A model generated the notes under the pieces. That model was not told the DNA's origin. It saw only the letters and a program-made list of their open reading frames with translations, and searched no databases. Below, piece by piece: positions 46,511 to 56,885 of a stretch of 64,000 bases of DNA. The position numbers and the translations under genes are program-made. Position 1 is the first letter of the stretch. Each line of letters begins with the position of its first letter. The stretch lies in contig CM057464.1 in NCBI GenBank assembly GCA_030035585.1, forward strand, positions 32,319,465-32,383,464. Direction: 5' to 3'. This stretch comes from Dugong dugon. Taxonomy: Eukaryota > Chordata > Mammalia > Sirenia > Dugongidae.

Positions 46511-46667
46511 GGAGCCCTGTTGGCACAGTAGTTAAGAGCTTGGCTGCTAAGCAAAAGATCGGCTGTTCAAATCCATCAGCCGCTCCTTGGGAACCTTATG
46601 GCGCAGTTCTACTCTGTCCTACACGGTCGCTATGAGTCAGAATCGAAGTGAAGGCAATGGGTTTTCT
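46511..46667 (+). repeat. AfroSINE (short subfamily)
   Basis: ggagccctgttggcacagta, 'tcggctgttcaaatccatca', 'gccgctccttgggaacctta' and 'ggtcgctatgagtcagaatc'. Flanking gataactta / gataattta suggests a short, imperfect target duplication. Confidence 0.95.
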
Positions 46668-46749
46668 TGATAATTTAAGAGTGAATGAAATCAAATATCT
46701 AGCCAGCCTCCTGGTTTTATGTGCTTACAGGTAAGAGAGATCACCATAT

Positions 46750-46940
46750 GGAGAGTGCTCTAAAGATTACAAACTGTCACATACATCCCATCTAATACAA
46801 CAACTACTGCAAATATCTCTATTTGACAAATATGAAAGGAAAACTGAAAAGTTACATAAATTTTCCAGTGCTCAGCAAGTAAGGGGAAAAGGACGGATTC
46901 TAATCCAGAAATCCTAACTCTAAGTGCCCTGAGCCATGAG
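46750..46940 (-). repeat. MIR fragment
   Basis: 'gagtgctctaaagattacaa', 'catcccatctaatacaacaa', 'aatatctctatttgacaaat', 'gaaaactgaaaagttacata' and 'ggattctaatccagaaatcc' follow the reverse MIR order. Confidence 0.7.
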
Positions 46941-47352
46941 CACCCACTGAAAGTAATACCTTCTTTCTCACTCTCTATCCTTTGCTTACATTCTGTAAAG
47001 AGCTGAACAGTAAAAAAGGTTGTTGAAAGTTGGGTTTCGAAGAAAATTTTTTAGGTTTCAATTGTCTATACTCTTTCTTCCCCAAATTATTTTGGTAATG
47101 TAGACTTGGCTTTATATTATTTTTGGGGTAATTGGAGGACAAAACAATCTAATTTTTAGAAAAAGAACAAAATACTGAGGTCAACATTGATTAACATAGA
47201 TTTGGGAAGGATGTCATATTTTTATCCATCTTTGTTATATTTTTATCTATCTGTTTTTATCAAAAAGGCCCAATCTCCAGTGAAAAAATTAATCCTACTT
47301 TCCAATTTAAAAAAATGAACCTTTCCATTTTAATCCCTGTAGAAGGGATACA

Positions 47353-47552
47353 AGGAGGCCCGGTGGTACAACGGTTAAGCACTTGGCTGCTAACTGAAAA
47401 GTTGGTGGTTCTTTCCCACCCAGTGGCTCCGAGGGAGATCTACTCCCATAAAGATTACAGCCTAGAAAACCTTATGGGTCAGTTCTGCTCTGTCACATGG
47501 GGTCACCATGAGTCAAAACAGACTCAGTGACACCCAACAACAACAACATAAG
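47353..47552 (+). repeat. AfroSINE (long subfamily) with RTE-like (CAA)n tail
   Basis: 'ggaggcccggtggtacaacg', 'ggttaagcacttggctgcta', 'ggggtcaccatgagtcaaaa', ending 'cacccaacaacaacaacata'. The B-box region is damaged (ggtggttctttcccaccc). Confidence 0.93.
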
Positions 47553-48482
47553 GTACACAAAGAGAATGTATACAGATTTCATTTTATGGATGCTGGGAAA
47601 AGACAGCACTTGCTCATTGGAAGCTAATGTGTTTTGGGTTACATACAGGTTTTGGAGGAAGAAATATAAAACATTTCGGAAGAAGGGTTTCTTAAACCAA
47701 AATAGTAATATCCTTTCTCCCTCCAAGAAAATACTTACAGATAATTGGGACTTGAGTAGAGTGGCATAGCTTCTAAACCTTCTGCCCCTGTGAGCATAAA
47801 ATAATTAGCATCTCGGGCTGTTAAAGCTATGAAATGATCCTTCTGCTATGATTTTCAGAAGTCTTGGCTCCCTATTTTCAGATTAAAGTGAAGACTGAAA
47901 GCCTAAACTTCAACCATGTCTGAATGTCTGTGGGTTGTTTTCCCCACAACCAACAACCGTACTTAAACTCCCAACTTTTAAACTGCTAAAACCATGGAAA
48001 CATTAGTAATGAGCCTCCTTCATTAAACCTCAACTTCCCCTCCCACTTGTACTTTTGACCAATTTATTCACTTCAAAGCAAGCATCAGCATCCTGTTCAG
48101 TTACTCAGTAGGACCTCTGTATCTTGACCCAACACCTTCAACCAAAAGAAAACCAAAACCCACAAAAAACTTCATGATCTCCACACTCCTTCTAGTCCAA
48201 TGACAGCAATTATGTAACCTACAATTTTTTGCTTATATTTTTTAAGTTGCCATGGGAAGGGCTATGTTTGTGCAGCTCCATCTGCAAGGAGTAATTGTAG
48301 GCTTCACTAAAAGAAAAAGCCAAAAACCTGCAATACTATGTAGAAAAAGTATACATAACCAAAGAACTTTTCAAAGAGGTCAAGAAAGTGTTAAGCAAAC
48401 GATTGGTTGCTTTGCTACTGGCAGGAACAAGCAAGGGCAGCTGCTTATTGCCAGCTAAACTCAGCATTTTCAGCTGAAGGAA
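47553..48482. other. Unique or ancient sequence, no gene seen
   Basis: No assignable repeat. The region around 47840-48190 is C- and A-rich, with long stretches free of G-rich blocks. ORFs below 80 codons have no domain. Confidence 0.45.
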
Positions 48483-48535
48483 TAATAACAGCAATTAGTA
48501 TGGGCTCAGAATTTACTATTTGTCAGGGACTTTGA

Positions 48536-48697
48536 CGCCCTGGTGGCACAGATGTTAACAGTTTGACTGCTAACCAAAGGGTCACCAGTTCGACTCCACC
48601 AGCCACTCCTTGGAAACCCTATTGGGTAGTTCTACTCTGTCCTATAGGGTCACTATGAATCAGAATCGACTCGACAGCAGTGGGTTTGGTATTTGGT
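48536..48697 (+). repeat. AfroSINE (short subfamily) in a MIR
   Basis: 'gccctggtggcacagatgtt', 'ggtcaccagttcgactccac', 'tagggtcactatgaatcaga', 'cgacagcagtgggtttggta'. Confidence 0.95.
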
Positions 48698-48712
48698 TTA
48701 TGGATAAAGTGA

Positions 48713-49008
48713 GGGAACAGTGATGGCTCAGTGGTAGAATTCTCGCCTTCCATGTGGGAGACCCAGATTCAATTCCCGGCCAGTGCAACTCATGCTAAGC
48801 CACCATCCGTCAGTGGGGGCTTGTTTGTTGTTATGATGCTGAACAGGTTTCAGTGGAGCTTCCAGACTAAGACAGACAAGGAAGAAAGGCCTGGTGATCT
48901 ACTTCCAAAAAATCATCCAAGGAAAACCCTATGGATCACAATGGTCCAGTCCAATTATATATGGGGTCACCAGGAGTCAGCGGCCAACCTGATGGCAGTT
49001 AACAACTA
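48713..49008 (+). repeat. tRNA-Gly-headed SINE in the same MIR
   Basis: 'acagtgatggctcagtggta', 'attctcgccttccatgtggg', B box 'agattcaattcccggccagt', then body 'ggtttcagtggagcttccag' and tail 'atggggtcaccaggagtcag'. It lies 15 bp after the AfroSINE. Confidence 0.94.
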
Positions 49009-49168
49009 AAACATGGATTAGGTACTTTACATAGATCATCTAATACAATCTCCATAAATGCAAATATGAAATGCCAACTTTACAGGAAGAAAAAGAGGTT
49101 TAGAGAGGTTTATAAATTTGCTAATTAGAAGTCTGGTCAGAATTCAAACCCAGAGCCCACAATTTTGC

Positions 49169-51104
49169 TGTGCTGGCTGTTGGTCATGGTGCCTGACCAC
49201 AGCCCCTGTTATAACTACAACTAGCTTCTGGTCTGATTTACTGACCTTTGAAGGCACTCAATCTAACACCCAACTTAACCTAGTGAAACTAAGAAAAATG
49301 CAAAAACGTTTTTGGTTCCAAGATACATATGGCCATAGCCTCTGGCAGTAACAATGATCCACTTTCATTATCTCCAGTACAAAATAAGTATGCATGGCTA
49401 ACTTTAAAGTAGTATGGCCCTTTCAATTTTCTTTTCCATATTCCATTTTCATTAGTTTCCATTTCCTAGAGTTAACTCCTTAATTTACCACTTTTTGGAC
49501 AATGAAAATTATGAGTCAATGAAAATATCAGTTGAAATCAACTCAACACCTAACAACAATATAACTTACAACCCCAATTTTGAATTTTAGATTTCTGAGA
49601 GTAGAGTAATGAGAAGATCTGTTGCTCTGTTTCAACTATTTTATTTTCCTGGGGCAAGAAACATTTTTATTTAGCTTTTATGTAGATAATTATTTAGATT
49701 CTTGTAGTCTTTACACTCTGAATCTGATTCTTTGGGGTGGAGATGTATAGAATTCTCAAAGAAATCTACGTTAATATTAGAAAGTTAAAATATGATTAAA
49801 AGAGTCTAGGAACAGAGCCTTAGACTAGGCCTTTGACATCAATCGGTGAAGCACTAAACATGCTAACATGTCATCATAGGCTAGTTTGGTCTCCAGGAGG
49901 GCTGGAGTGATCTCTACCTTTCCCCAAGTTCCCCATACCTGCCTTGATTTCATCCATCAGTGGAGGAATCCAGACAGTGTAGAGTCCCAAGTCCTGGGCT
50001 TCCAGCATGCCCAGCAGCCTCACTGCCCACGAGAGTTTGGTAAGACTCTGGCTCTGGTCCCTTGGCCTCATCTGACCCTGTCTTTCTGCTGTATCACTCA
50101 TCTCTTGGAAAGGAACGTGCTTCTTCCACACCAGTGACAGGAAAGGAATTTCAAGTCCCTAAGTTTTAAGTGAACTGGGTTAAAAAAAAAAAAAAAAGCC
50201 TGGCTTCCTTAGAAGGAAGGTGAGACTGAGTGGTGGGGAAGTACAATGAGATACTTTTACTTTGCCAGATTCCCAACCCTTTTTGGCCTTAGGCAATGCC
50301 AGAAGAGAAAGCCAAAAAGAGATGGGAGGATAAGTGGGAAAGGCTCCTCCTCTTCCCCTGTGCTTCCTGGCTGGATATCTGTAAACATCTCTATGCCACC
50401 CTTCCCTACACAGGAAGCCAGGAAGATGCACAGACTTGCTTAACTGTGGGAGCTCTGCCCATCCACATTAGGCACCTCTGTAGCTCCCTGAGAAGCTGAG
50501 TGTGTATGATGGTCATAGTGGGACAAAACACATTCATGGAAGCCCATGTGATGACAGTGACCTTTCCATTAGCAAGCACAGCTCTTGGTGCCACTTCTCA
50601 GAAGTAAGTGGAGGAATGTCTGGACAAAGAAGGAAATCTAATGTTTTCTTCTTTGTTTCCCTCAGCACCATACTTCCAACCCTCCCTTGCATCAAGAAGG
50701 AGCATGAGCATGGTGGTGTACATGGCCAGAGGGCACTGTCTGGGGCAACAGGCAAGCAGTTCCACCTAGGGGAATGAGAGGTGGGCTGGTTAGCAGTGAG
50801 ACTAATGCTGAAATTCTAGCTCACAGATCCATGGCTAGGCAGAGCCTGCAATTAAACGTGAACTTGCCAATGGTTCTGTAACAAAAGAGGCAAAAAGTTG
50901 AAATCTGACGGATGGGCGCCCATGCCAAACTCCAGCTCAGTGGCCCTCTCACAGGCTGTACTTCAAAGGAATGAGGTCCAGCGGCAGCAGAAGAACCCGA
51001 ATCTGCTGCAGGGAGGCCCCTGCTCAGGGGATCTGACTTTGGAGCCCCTCCTCTGGGCTTCCGTAACACTCTGCCTATCTTCTCGCCTGCACTCAACACC
51101 ATCA
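49169..51104. other. Unique sequence, GC-richer part, no gene supported
   Basis: Around 49860-51060 base composition is closer to even and complexity is high, with overlapping ORFs of 60-100 codons on both strands. One 79-nt segment (49962-50040) has an acceptor-like ttgatttcatccatcag and donor-like TTTG|GTAAGA but no recognised protein. A poly(A) run is at 50183-50198. A short 'aaatcaactcaacacctaac' near 49537 looks like an RTE/SINE tail remnant. Confidence 0.4.
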
Positions 51105-51605
51105 TTAATAACTTATTGATCTGTATCACCCACTAGACTGAGGTGAGGACTGGTCTTTTCTGGACTTTACATCCTAAGCACCTCTAATATTCTAGGTTGA
51201 CACTGTCCAATATGGTGGCCACTAGCCACATGGCTATTGAGCATTTGAAATGTGGCCAGTCCAAATTGAGATCTGCTGTAAATTTCAAATGCACACTGGT
51301 GTCAAAGACTCTCATACTATGAAATAAAAAAGTAAAATATCTCATCATTAATTTTCTGTATTTATTACATGTTGAAATGATAATATTCTGGATACATTGG
51401 ATTAAATAAAATTTATTATTAAAATTACAATCACCTGAGAAAAATCCCATGTTCCTCATCACTTTTTTAACATGGCTAGTACAGAATTTAAAGCTACATT
51501 TGTGGCTTGCATTATATATCTATTGGACAGCTTTGTTCTGGGTATTCCATAAATACTGTTGAATGAATGAAAGAGTGAGTGAATGAACAAATGAAAAAGA
51601 AAGAA
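51105..51605 (+). repeat. L2 3' end split by a hAT transposon
   Basis: Left part (51105-51197): 'cacccactagactgaggtga' and 'catcctaagcacctctaata'. Right part (51536-51605): 'gggtattccataaatactgt', 'tgaatgaatgaaag'. These are the two halves of the L2 terminal region. Confidence 0.8.
51198..51535. mobile_element. Non-autonomous hAT-type DNA transposon
   Basis: 338 bp whose ends are inverted: it begins tgacactgtccaatatgg and ends with tctattggacagctttg, sharing a ctgtccaata terminal inverted repeat. The 8-bp target duplication is ttctaggt (51190-51197) and ttctgggt (51536-51543), the size expected for hAT. Internal text 'gccactagccacatggctat' and 'gagcatttgaaatgtggcc' is that of a common mammalian MER-class element whose exact name I am not sure of. 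Confidence 0.88.
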
Positions 51606-52619
51606 AGTTAACTTGAGATCAGCATTACTATTTTGCAAATCAACCTAGAAATAGTCAAACTTTAAAAGAGAGGGAGGCATGGTTGTTTTCTGAAATGATT
51701 TTTGTATCTGGAGCTATATTTCATTCTGAGTCATTTGCTGTGAGAAAATGCTGACTAATCACCCCAGACTCCTCAAGGATGAGAGGGTGACAGCCTGTCA
51801 GCCAGGCCACATCACCAAGGCCAAACTCAACCTTCCATCCTGTGGTGAGATTCAGGAGAGCATTTAGACCAAGCACACACACTGCAAGGAATTGTCAGAT
51901 GAAGATAAAATATCGAATCTAGAAATCCCACGGGTTCCTCTTTTTCCAAGTTTCTTTTCATCCCAAACATACATATTCCCTTGATCCAACTGTTTACTTC
52001 TAACAGTTTCTAAAACTGTTCAGAAAAAAAGTTCTTAGCATGAGCAACTTTCCATCTAATGAAATAACTAACAAGGGTCCACAACGGAGCCCTGACCCAG
52101 GATAATGTCATACATCTTTAATCAAAACGCAAGCAGAAAATGTGAGGAAAGGAAGAAAAAGGGGGAAGTGAGAAGCCAAAGGGGGCAAGGGGATTAAAAT
52201 GATCCCTGGATTATCTGAATAGGAATTCACACATGTGACCACCTTGAGACAATGAAGAGTACCACTGCTCTTGAATCAGAATGGTCTCTATTAAAACATT
52301 TTGTCTTCCAATAAGTGTACGACATTTTTACTTTGCTGCTCAAACTTCCAGTGAGACTCAAAATACAGACTGAGTATTGCACACAAATGAGAGAAAGGGA
52401 AGAAGAATGTGCAAATGCAGCCTATTTTTTGTAAGAATTGTCTTATTTCTTTTAATCCACCATTCAGACTCTTAGTCCCCACATATTTTCATCTATGTCG
52501 AAGTCAGTAACAACATCAACAGCAACAACAAAAATTAGCAATACTGATGATACGAATATTCTTTTGGATGCTATAAATGTTATCTCCAAACTGATCGAAC
52601 AGGATCATAATAGTAACAA
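51606..52619. other. Unique sequence, no gene seen
   Basis: About 1 kb of host sequence with a purine-rich run near 52140-52190. No gene or recognised repeat. Confidence 0.5.
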
Positions 52620-52835
52620 AGGCTATTATGCATCAGGCACTGTGCAAAGCACTTTAAAAATTCTAATATTTATTTTTTACATCAAATTTATGTTATTAAG
52701 ACCATTTCACAGATGAGGAGACGGAGGCTAATGAAATACTTGTCCAAGGGCATTCAACTGTTAAAGATTAGAGATGAGCATTTTAATCCAGCTCTGGCTG
52801 GCTCCAAACTGGAATCCTTAACTGCTGACTGTGAA
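52620..52835 (-). repeat. MIR SINE
   Basis: 'catcaggcactgtgcaaagc', 'actttaaaaattctaatatt', 'accatttcacagatgaggag', 'acggaggctaatgaaatact', 'tgtccaagggcattcaactg' follow the reverse MIR order. Confidence 0.9.
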
Positions 52836-53246
52836 GGGAAACTTTGCAAATGGAGGGCATTCAAATACAAGGAATATGAAGAAATTAGAGGAGACAGGGG
52901 AGTCAGTAGGGGCACGTGGGAGCAGGAACTCTCTGGTTAACTCCATCTTCAAGAAATGAGTAATATCTAACTACACATAATGTTTGAAATTTAATGTTTT
53001 AGGAGGGCTAAAACCATGTCCCTTTGAAAAAAGGTTTTTTTCCTCTAAACTTCTGACTAATAAACTGGAATCAAAAGAAAATGTCTCAACCTATATAAAG
53101 GAAATTCTGGTTGGTGAAGAAGGTTAATAATCTGCTTTCCTACGCTGTCCTTTTCTCTAAGTTACAAATTAAAGGATTTTTCTGGAAGGAAAAAAAATCA
53201 GAGGGAAAACAAATGTACTTCATCAAATCTATTAAGCCTTAAAGAA

Positions 53247-53418
53247 AGAAAAACCAGTTGCTGTGGAGTTGACTCTGACTCATCCATGTGGGTCAGAGTA
53301 GAACTGTGCTCCGTAAGAGTTTTCAGTGGCCTTTCTTCAAAGGCACCGCTGGGTGGACTTGAACCTGTAAACTTTCGGTTAGCAGTCAAATGTCTTGTTT
53401 GCAGCACCTAGGGACTCC
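53247..53418 (-). repeat. AfroSINE, reverse
   Basis: Plus text reads the tail ('gttgctgtggagttgactct', 'gactcatccatgtgggtcag') then 'gtggacttgaacctgtaaac', 'tttcggttagcagtcaaatg'. Both ends are diverged. Confidence 0.85.
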
Positions 53419-54240
53419 TAATGAAAGATACTTTCCTCAAAACTATTGGTGCTTTGTAAAATATTATAATTTACATAAAAATAAAGTAACAATATGAAAA
53501 GCATTATCAGAGGACTTGATGCTTGATATACAGCTATAGCTGATGCTTTGCCACACAACCCTAATGGGTGAACTACTGAGTTCAGATTATTGGGCAACTT
53601 GGTGAAACAGGATTGAAAACCCACTAAGGAGCCACAAGCTCCTGAATCTGTTATACTCATTTCCTCTCTCACCCGGAAATCCAGAAAATCACTTTCAGAC
53701 ACATCATAGGTCAAAACCCTTCCTTACATAAGAAGCTTAAAAGTACACACACAGTTTTCCATTTGCTCTGCTTTTCTCTTACAGTTTTTGTTTTTGCTTT
53801 TAAACTTACAAACTTCTAGCCCTGACAACAAAGCTTTCTTACCCTGCACACTGCCACCGTCTCTCGTTTCTCTGCATCCATATTTAAGTGCCCAGAAAAC
53901 ACAAGAAGGGGAAACAAAGGGCAAATGCCAGTCTGCAACCTCTGTCTGGACTTAGCCAAGCATGATGTGTGAATCAGGTGTATGGAATGAAAGTTTCCAT
54001 GGCAACGAGACTACCAGGCAGGCAGGGAAGTCACATACTCTTTGAACCAGGGTAATAGAATGAATGAGGCCACCTGAGGGAAGTTTGAGTGGGAGGCCAC
54101 CAAGCTGAGAGTCTGAATTCTCCAGGGACTATGATGACCTGGGTCTGCAAAGTCTCCTTCCTCCAACCTCTGCTTTTGGTTCCTTCCTGCCAGCTTCTTT
54201 GGATAGTCTAGTATCTCTCTTTTCGGGAAAAGGGAGAGAT
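53419..54240. other. Unique sequence, no gene seen
   Basis: Host sequence without assigned repeats; ORFs below 100 codons show no domain. Confidence 0.45.
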
Positions 54241-54410
54241 AAATTAAAAATGGATTCTCTAAAGGGAATTGCTTATGGGAAAAATGTAGAAAGGACTATG
54301 AGAGGATTAAAAAAAAGTGTTTTCTTTAAGCAGAAAAAAATCAGGCCTATTACTGAAACTCAAAAGGTTCAGCTACATTGACCAATTTGACCCACTATAC
54401 CTGTCTGGGG
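54241..54410 (+). repeat. Local duplication, copy A
   Basis: ~170 bp matching 58616-58775: 'attctctaaagggaattgct', 'gggaaaaatgtagaaaggac', 'aaagtgttttctttaag', 'aactcaaaaggttcagctac', 'attgaccaatttg', 'cctgtctg'. Scattered substitutions and small indels separate the copies. It ends at cctgtctg, next to a SINE. Confidence 0.85.
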
Positions 54411-54580
54411 AAACCCTGGTGGTGTAGTGGTTAAGGGCTACGGCTGCTAAACAAAAGGTCAGCAGTTCAAATCCACCAGGCGCTCCCTGGAAACTGTATG
54501 GGGCAGTTCTACTCTGTCCTATAGGGTCACTATGGGTCGAAATGGACTCAATGGTAACGGGTTTCAGTATTTTTTTTTTT
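54411..54580 (+). repeat. AfroSINE (short subfamily), first of a cluster
   Basis: 'aaaccctggtggtgtagtgg', 'ggtcagcagttcaaatccac', 'tagggtcactatgggtcgaa' ending in a T-run. Flanked by perfect 12-bp copies of acctgtctgggg at 54399-54410 and 54581-54592. Confidence 0.97.
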
Positions 54581-54592
54581 ACCTGTCTGGGG

Positions 54593-54791
54593 TGGCCTGG
54601 TGGCGTAGCGGTTAAGTGCTTCAGCTGCTAACCAAAAGGTCAGTAGTTTGAACCCACCAGTTGCTCCGTAGCAGAAAGATGTAGCAGTCTGCTTCCTAAA
54701 AGATTTACAACCCTTGAAACCCTGTGGGGCAGCTGTAATCTGTCCTACAGGGTCGCTATGAGTTGGGATCAACTAGATGGCAAGGGACCAT
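54593..54791 (+). repeat. AfroSINE (long subfamily), second of the cluster
   Basis: 'tggcctggtggcgtagcggt', 'agtagtttgaacccaccagt', 'agaaagatgtagcagtctgc', 'ggtcgctatgagttgggatc'. Its left flank is the second acctgtctgggg and its right flank a third, acctgcctg (54792-54800). Confidence 0.95.
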
Positions 54792-54816
54792 ACCTGCCTG
54801 ATAAGGGCATTGGTGA

Positions 54817-55032
54817 GGGGCCCTAGTGGAGCAGTGGTTAAGTGCTCAGTTGCTAACCAAAAAGTCGGAGGTTAGAAGCCATGAGCTGCTCCACGGGAGA
54901 AAGATGTGGCAGTCTGCTTCCGTAAAGATTACAGCCTTGGAAACCCTATGGGGCAGTTTTACTCTGTCCTATAGGGTTGCTATGAATTGGAATCGGCTTA
55001 ACTGCAACAAGTTTGTTTTTTTGTTTTTTTTT
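54817..55032 (+). repeat. AfroSINE (long subfamily), third of the cluster
   Basis: 'ggggccctagtggagcagtg', 'gggagaaagatgtggcagtc', 'tagggttgctatgaattgga' ending in a T-rich tail. Confidence 0.95.
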
Positions 55033-55049
55033 CAGTAAGTGTATGAGGG

Positions 55050-55390
55050 GGGCATTGGTGGTTCTTTGGCAGAATTCTTGATTTCTATACTGGAGATATG
55101 GGTTTGATTCCCAGCCAATGCATTTCATGAGCAGCCACCACATGTCTGTCAGTGGAGGCTTAGGTGTTGTTATGATGATGAACAGGTTTCAGCAGAGCTT
55201 CCAGACTAAGGTGGACTGGGAAGAATGGCCTAGGGATCTACTTCTAAAAATCAGTCAGTGAAAATCTTATGGATCACAACAGTCCAACCCACAACTGATC
55301 ATGGGGATGGCTCAAGACCAGGCAGCTTTTTGTTTTGTTGTGCATGGGGCCACCATGAGTCAGTGGCCAATTTGGATGGCAGCTAACAAT
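55050..55390 (+). repeat. tRNA-Gly-headed SINE, fourth of the cluster
   Basis: 'gcattggtggttctttggca', B box 'gggtttgattcccagccaat', 'ctgtcagtggaggcttaggt', 'ggtttcagcagagcttccag', 'gcatggggccaccatgagtc', 'gatggcagctaac'. The sequence after it (55398-55415) repeats ctgtctgacaagggcatt, the same block as 54794-54811. Confidence 0.95.
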
Positions 55391-55831
55391 AGTAAGTCTG
55401 TCTGACAAGGGCATTTACCCTTCCCCAGGCTTCTTTGCTTTACCTTGCCATGTGCTTTTATTGGTAAACCCAAGTGCTAACAAAAAGTTCCTGGGCTACA
55501 TTTTATATTTCAAAGATTATTGTATTATATTTGCTGCAGGTGGGTACTTTCAAATTATTGTAAAGTTTTAGAAAAATATTTTTAAAAAACAACTTGCATT
55601 TGGACTCACAACTTAGAGACTAAGAAAAAAGTATATAATTTTAATAAAAATCAAAGTTTGTATTGATTATCTAGCTGGACAAAGGAAGAATAGATGTGAC
55701 ATTACAGCTTTTTAAGCCATTTTCTGAGCTTGAGACTTAGATGCTAAAAAGACTGAAAACAAAGCTTGTGTAATTTGATCCAAAACATGTAAGACAGAAA
55801 ACTTCACTCTTCACCACCAATTAACCAAAAA

Positions 55832-55982
55832 ACCCAAACCCATTGCCATCGAGTCAATTCCGACTCATTGTAACCCTACAGGACAGAGTAGAACTGCCCC
55901 ATAGGGCTTCCAAGGAGTGGCTGGTGGATTTGAACTGCTGATCTTTTGGATAGCAGCTGAACACCTAACCACAGGGCTCAGC
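55832..55982 (-). repeat. AfroSINE, reverse
   Basis: Plus text: 'ccattgccatcgagtcaatt', 'ccgactcattgtaaccctac', 'ccccatagggcttccaagga', 'tggtggatttgaactgctga'. Confidence 0.95.
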
Positions 55983-56099
55983 TGTGTTCAAAAAGAGGCC
56001 TCACAGTTCCTTCCGCTACTCCAGAGGCGCCTTAGGCTACCTCTATTCTAGCAGATGGCAGCAAACATTGCAATAATCAGCCTATTCTTCCCACTGCTT

Positions 56100-56670
56100 C
56101 CAGAAAAATCTTTCCACATGGCAAATTTAATCCTGTCACTCTCAGGTTCCAAACCTTACAAATAGTACCTTATGGTAGACTAGAAACTTGAAAATCCTAA
56201 CCAAGCACTTCATGATCTATCTCTAGCTTCTACTGACCTCTTTGGTTTCATCTTTGCCCCTTCCCAATTTATACTCCATTCTCCACACAGAATCAACTAT
56301 ATTTAGTTCCCCAAATTTACCACTAATCTCTCTCATCTCTGGCCCTTTGTGCTAAGAACACTTGACCCATTCCCAATACCTCAGCTGAGATATCACCTCC
56401 TTCACAAAGCCTTACCCCATGCACAATTTCAGGCTCTAATCCCCCCACCCCACTGGCCCCAGTGCATCCATAGCACCACGGATTCCCCAACAGAACATTT
56501 ACCACATGGGACTGTAACCACCTGCTCGGCATCCATGGTCTTGTCCAACTACAAGGGGAGACAAGAAGGTGTGTGCCTTGGTTCCCTTTGACTTATCTTG
56601 TGGCCCAGCACATACTAGGTGGTCAATCACAACCTATCAAAAACATGAAAGAACAAATGAATACATGAAT
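56100..56670 (+). repeat. L2 LINE 3' region
   Basis: 'cacttcatgatctatctcta', 'acctcagctgagatatcacc', 'tccttcacaaagccttaccc', 'cccagcacatactaggtggt', and 'gaacaaatgaatacatgaat' follow the L2 3' UTR order. Confidence 0.85.
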
Positions 56671-56699
56671 GAATAGAGCAGCAGCTCAATGGCGGGTGT

Positions 56700-56885
56700 G
56701 ATGTGGTTAATTACAAAGAGCCCCGATCACACTGATCACACCTGGGCCTCAGCCTCACAGTCCACTTACTAGTTTTGGGAGAGTTACTCAACCTCAGAGA
56801 AACTCAGATTCCTACTTTTAAATTGGTGTTCCCAACAATATCTGCCCAAGATGATTATAGGATCAAATTAGATAGCACTTGGGAA
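56700..56885 (+). repeat. MIR fragment
   Basis: 'cactgatcacacctgggcct', 'gttactcaacctcagagaaa', 'ctcagattcctacttttaaa', 'ttataggatcaaattagata', forward MIR order. It runs up to the start of the RTE copy. Confidence 0.75.

Larger units (their letters stand above)
48483..49168 (-). repeat. MIR split by two SINEs
   Basis: Left part (48483-48533) reads 'ataacagcaattagtatggg', 'tttactatttgtcagggact'. Right part (about 49009-49168) reads 'ggattaggtactttacatag', 'atcatctaatacaatctcca', 'gccaactttacaggaagaaa' and 'cagaattcaaacccagagcc'. Together these give the reverse MIR order. The SINEs at 48536-48697 and 48713-49008 lie between them. Confidence 0.8.

Noticed and set aside
49962..50040. Short segment with acceptor-like and donor-like ends on the plus strand
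   Set aside because: The 79-nt peptide matches nothing I recognise, and the opposite strand is equally open. Too weak to call an exon.
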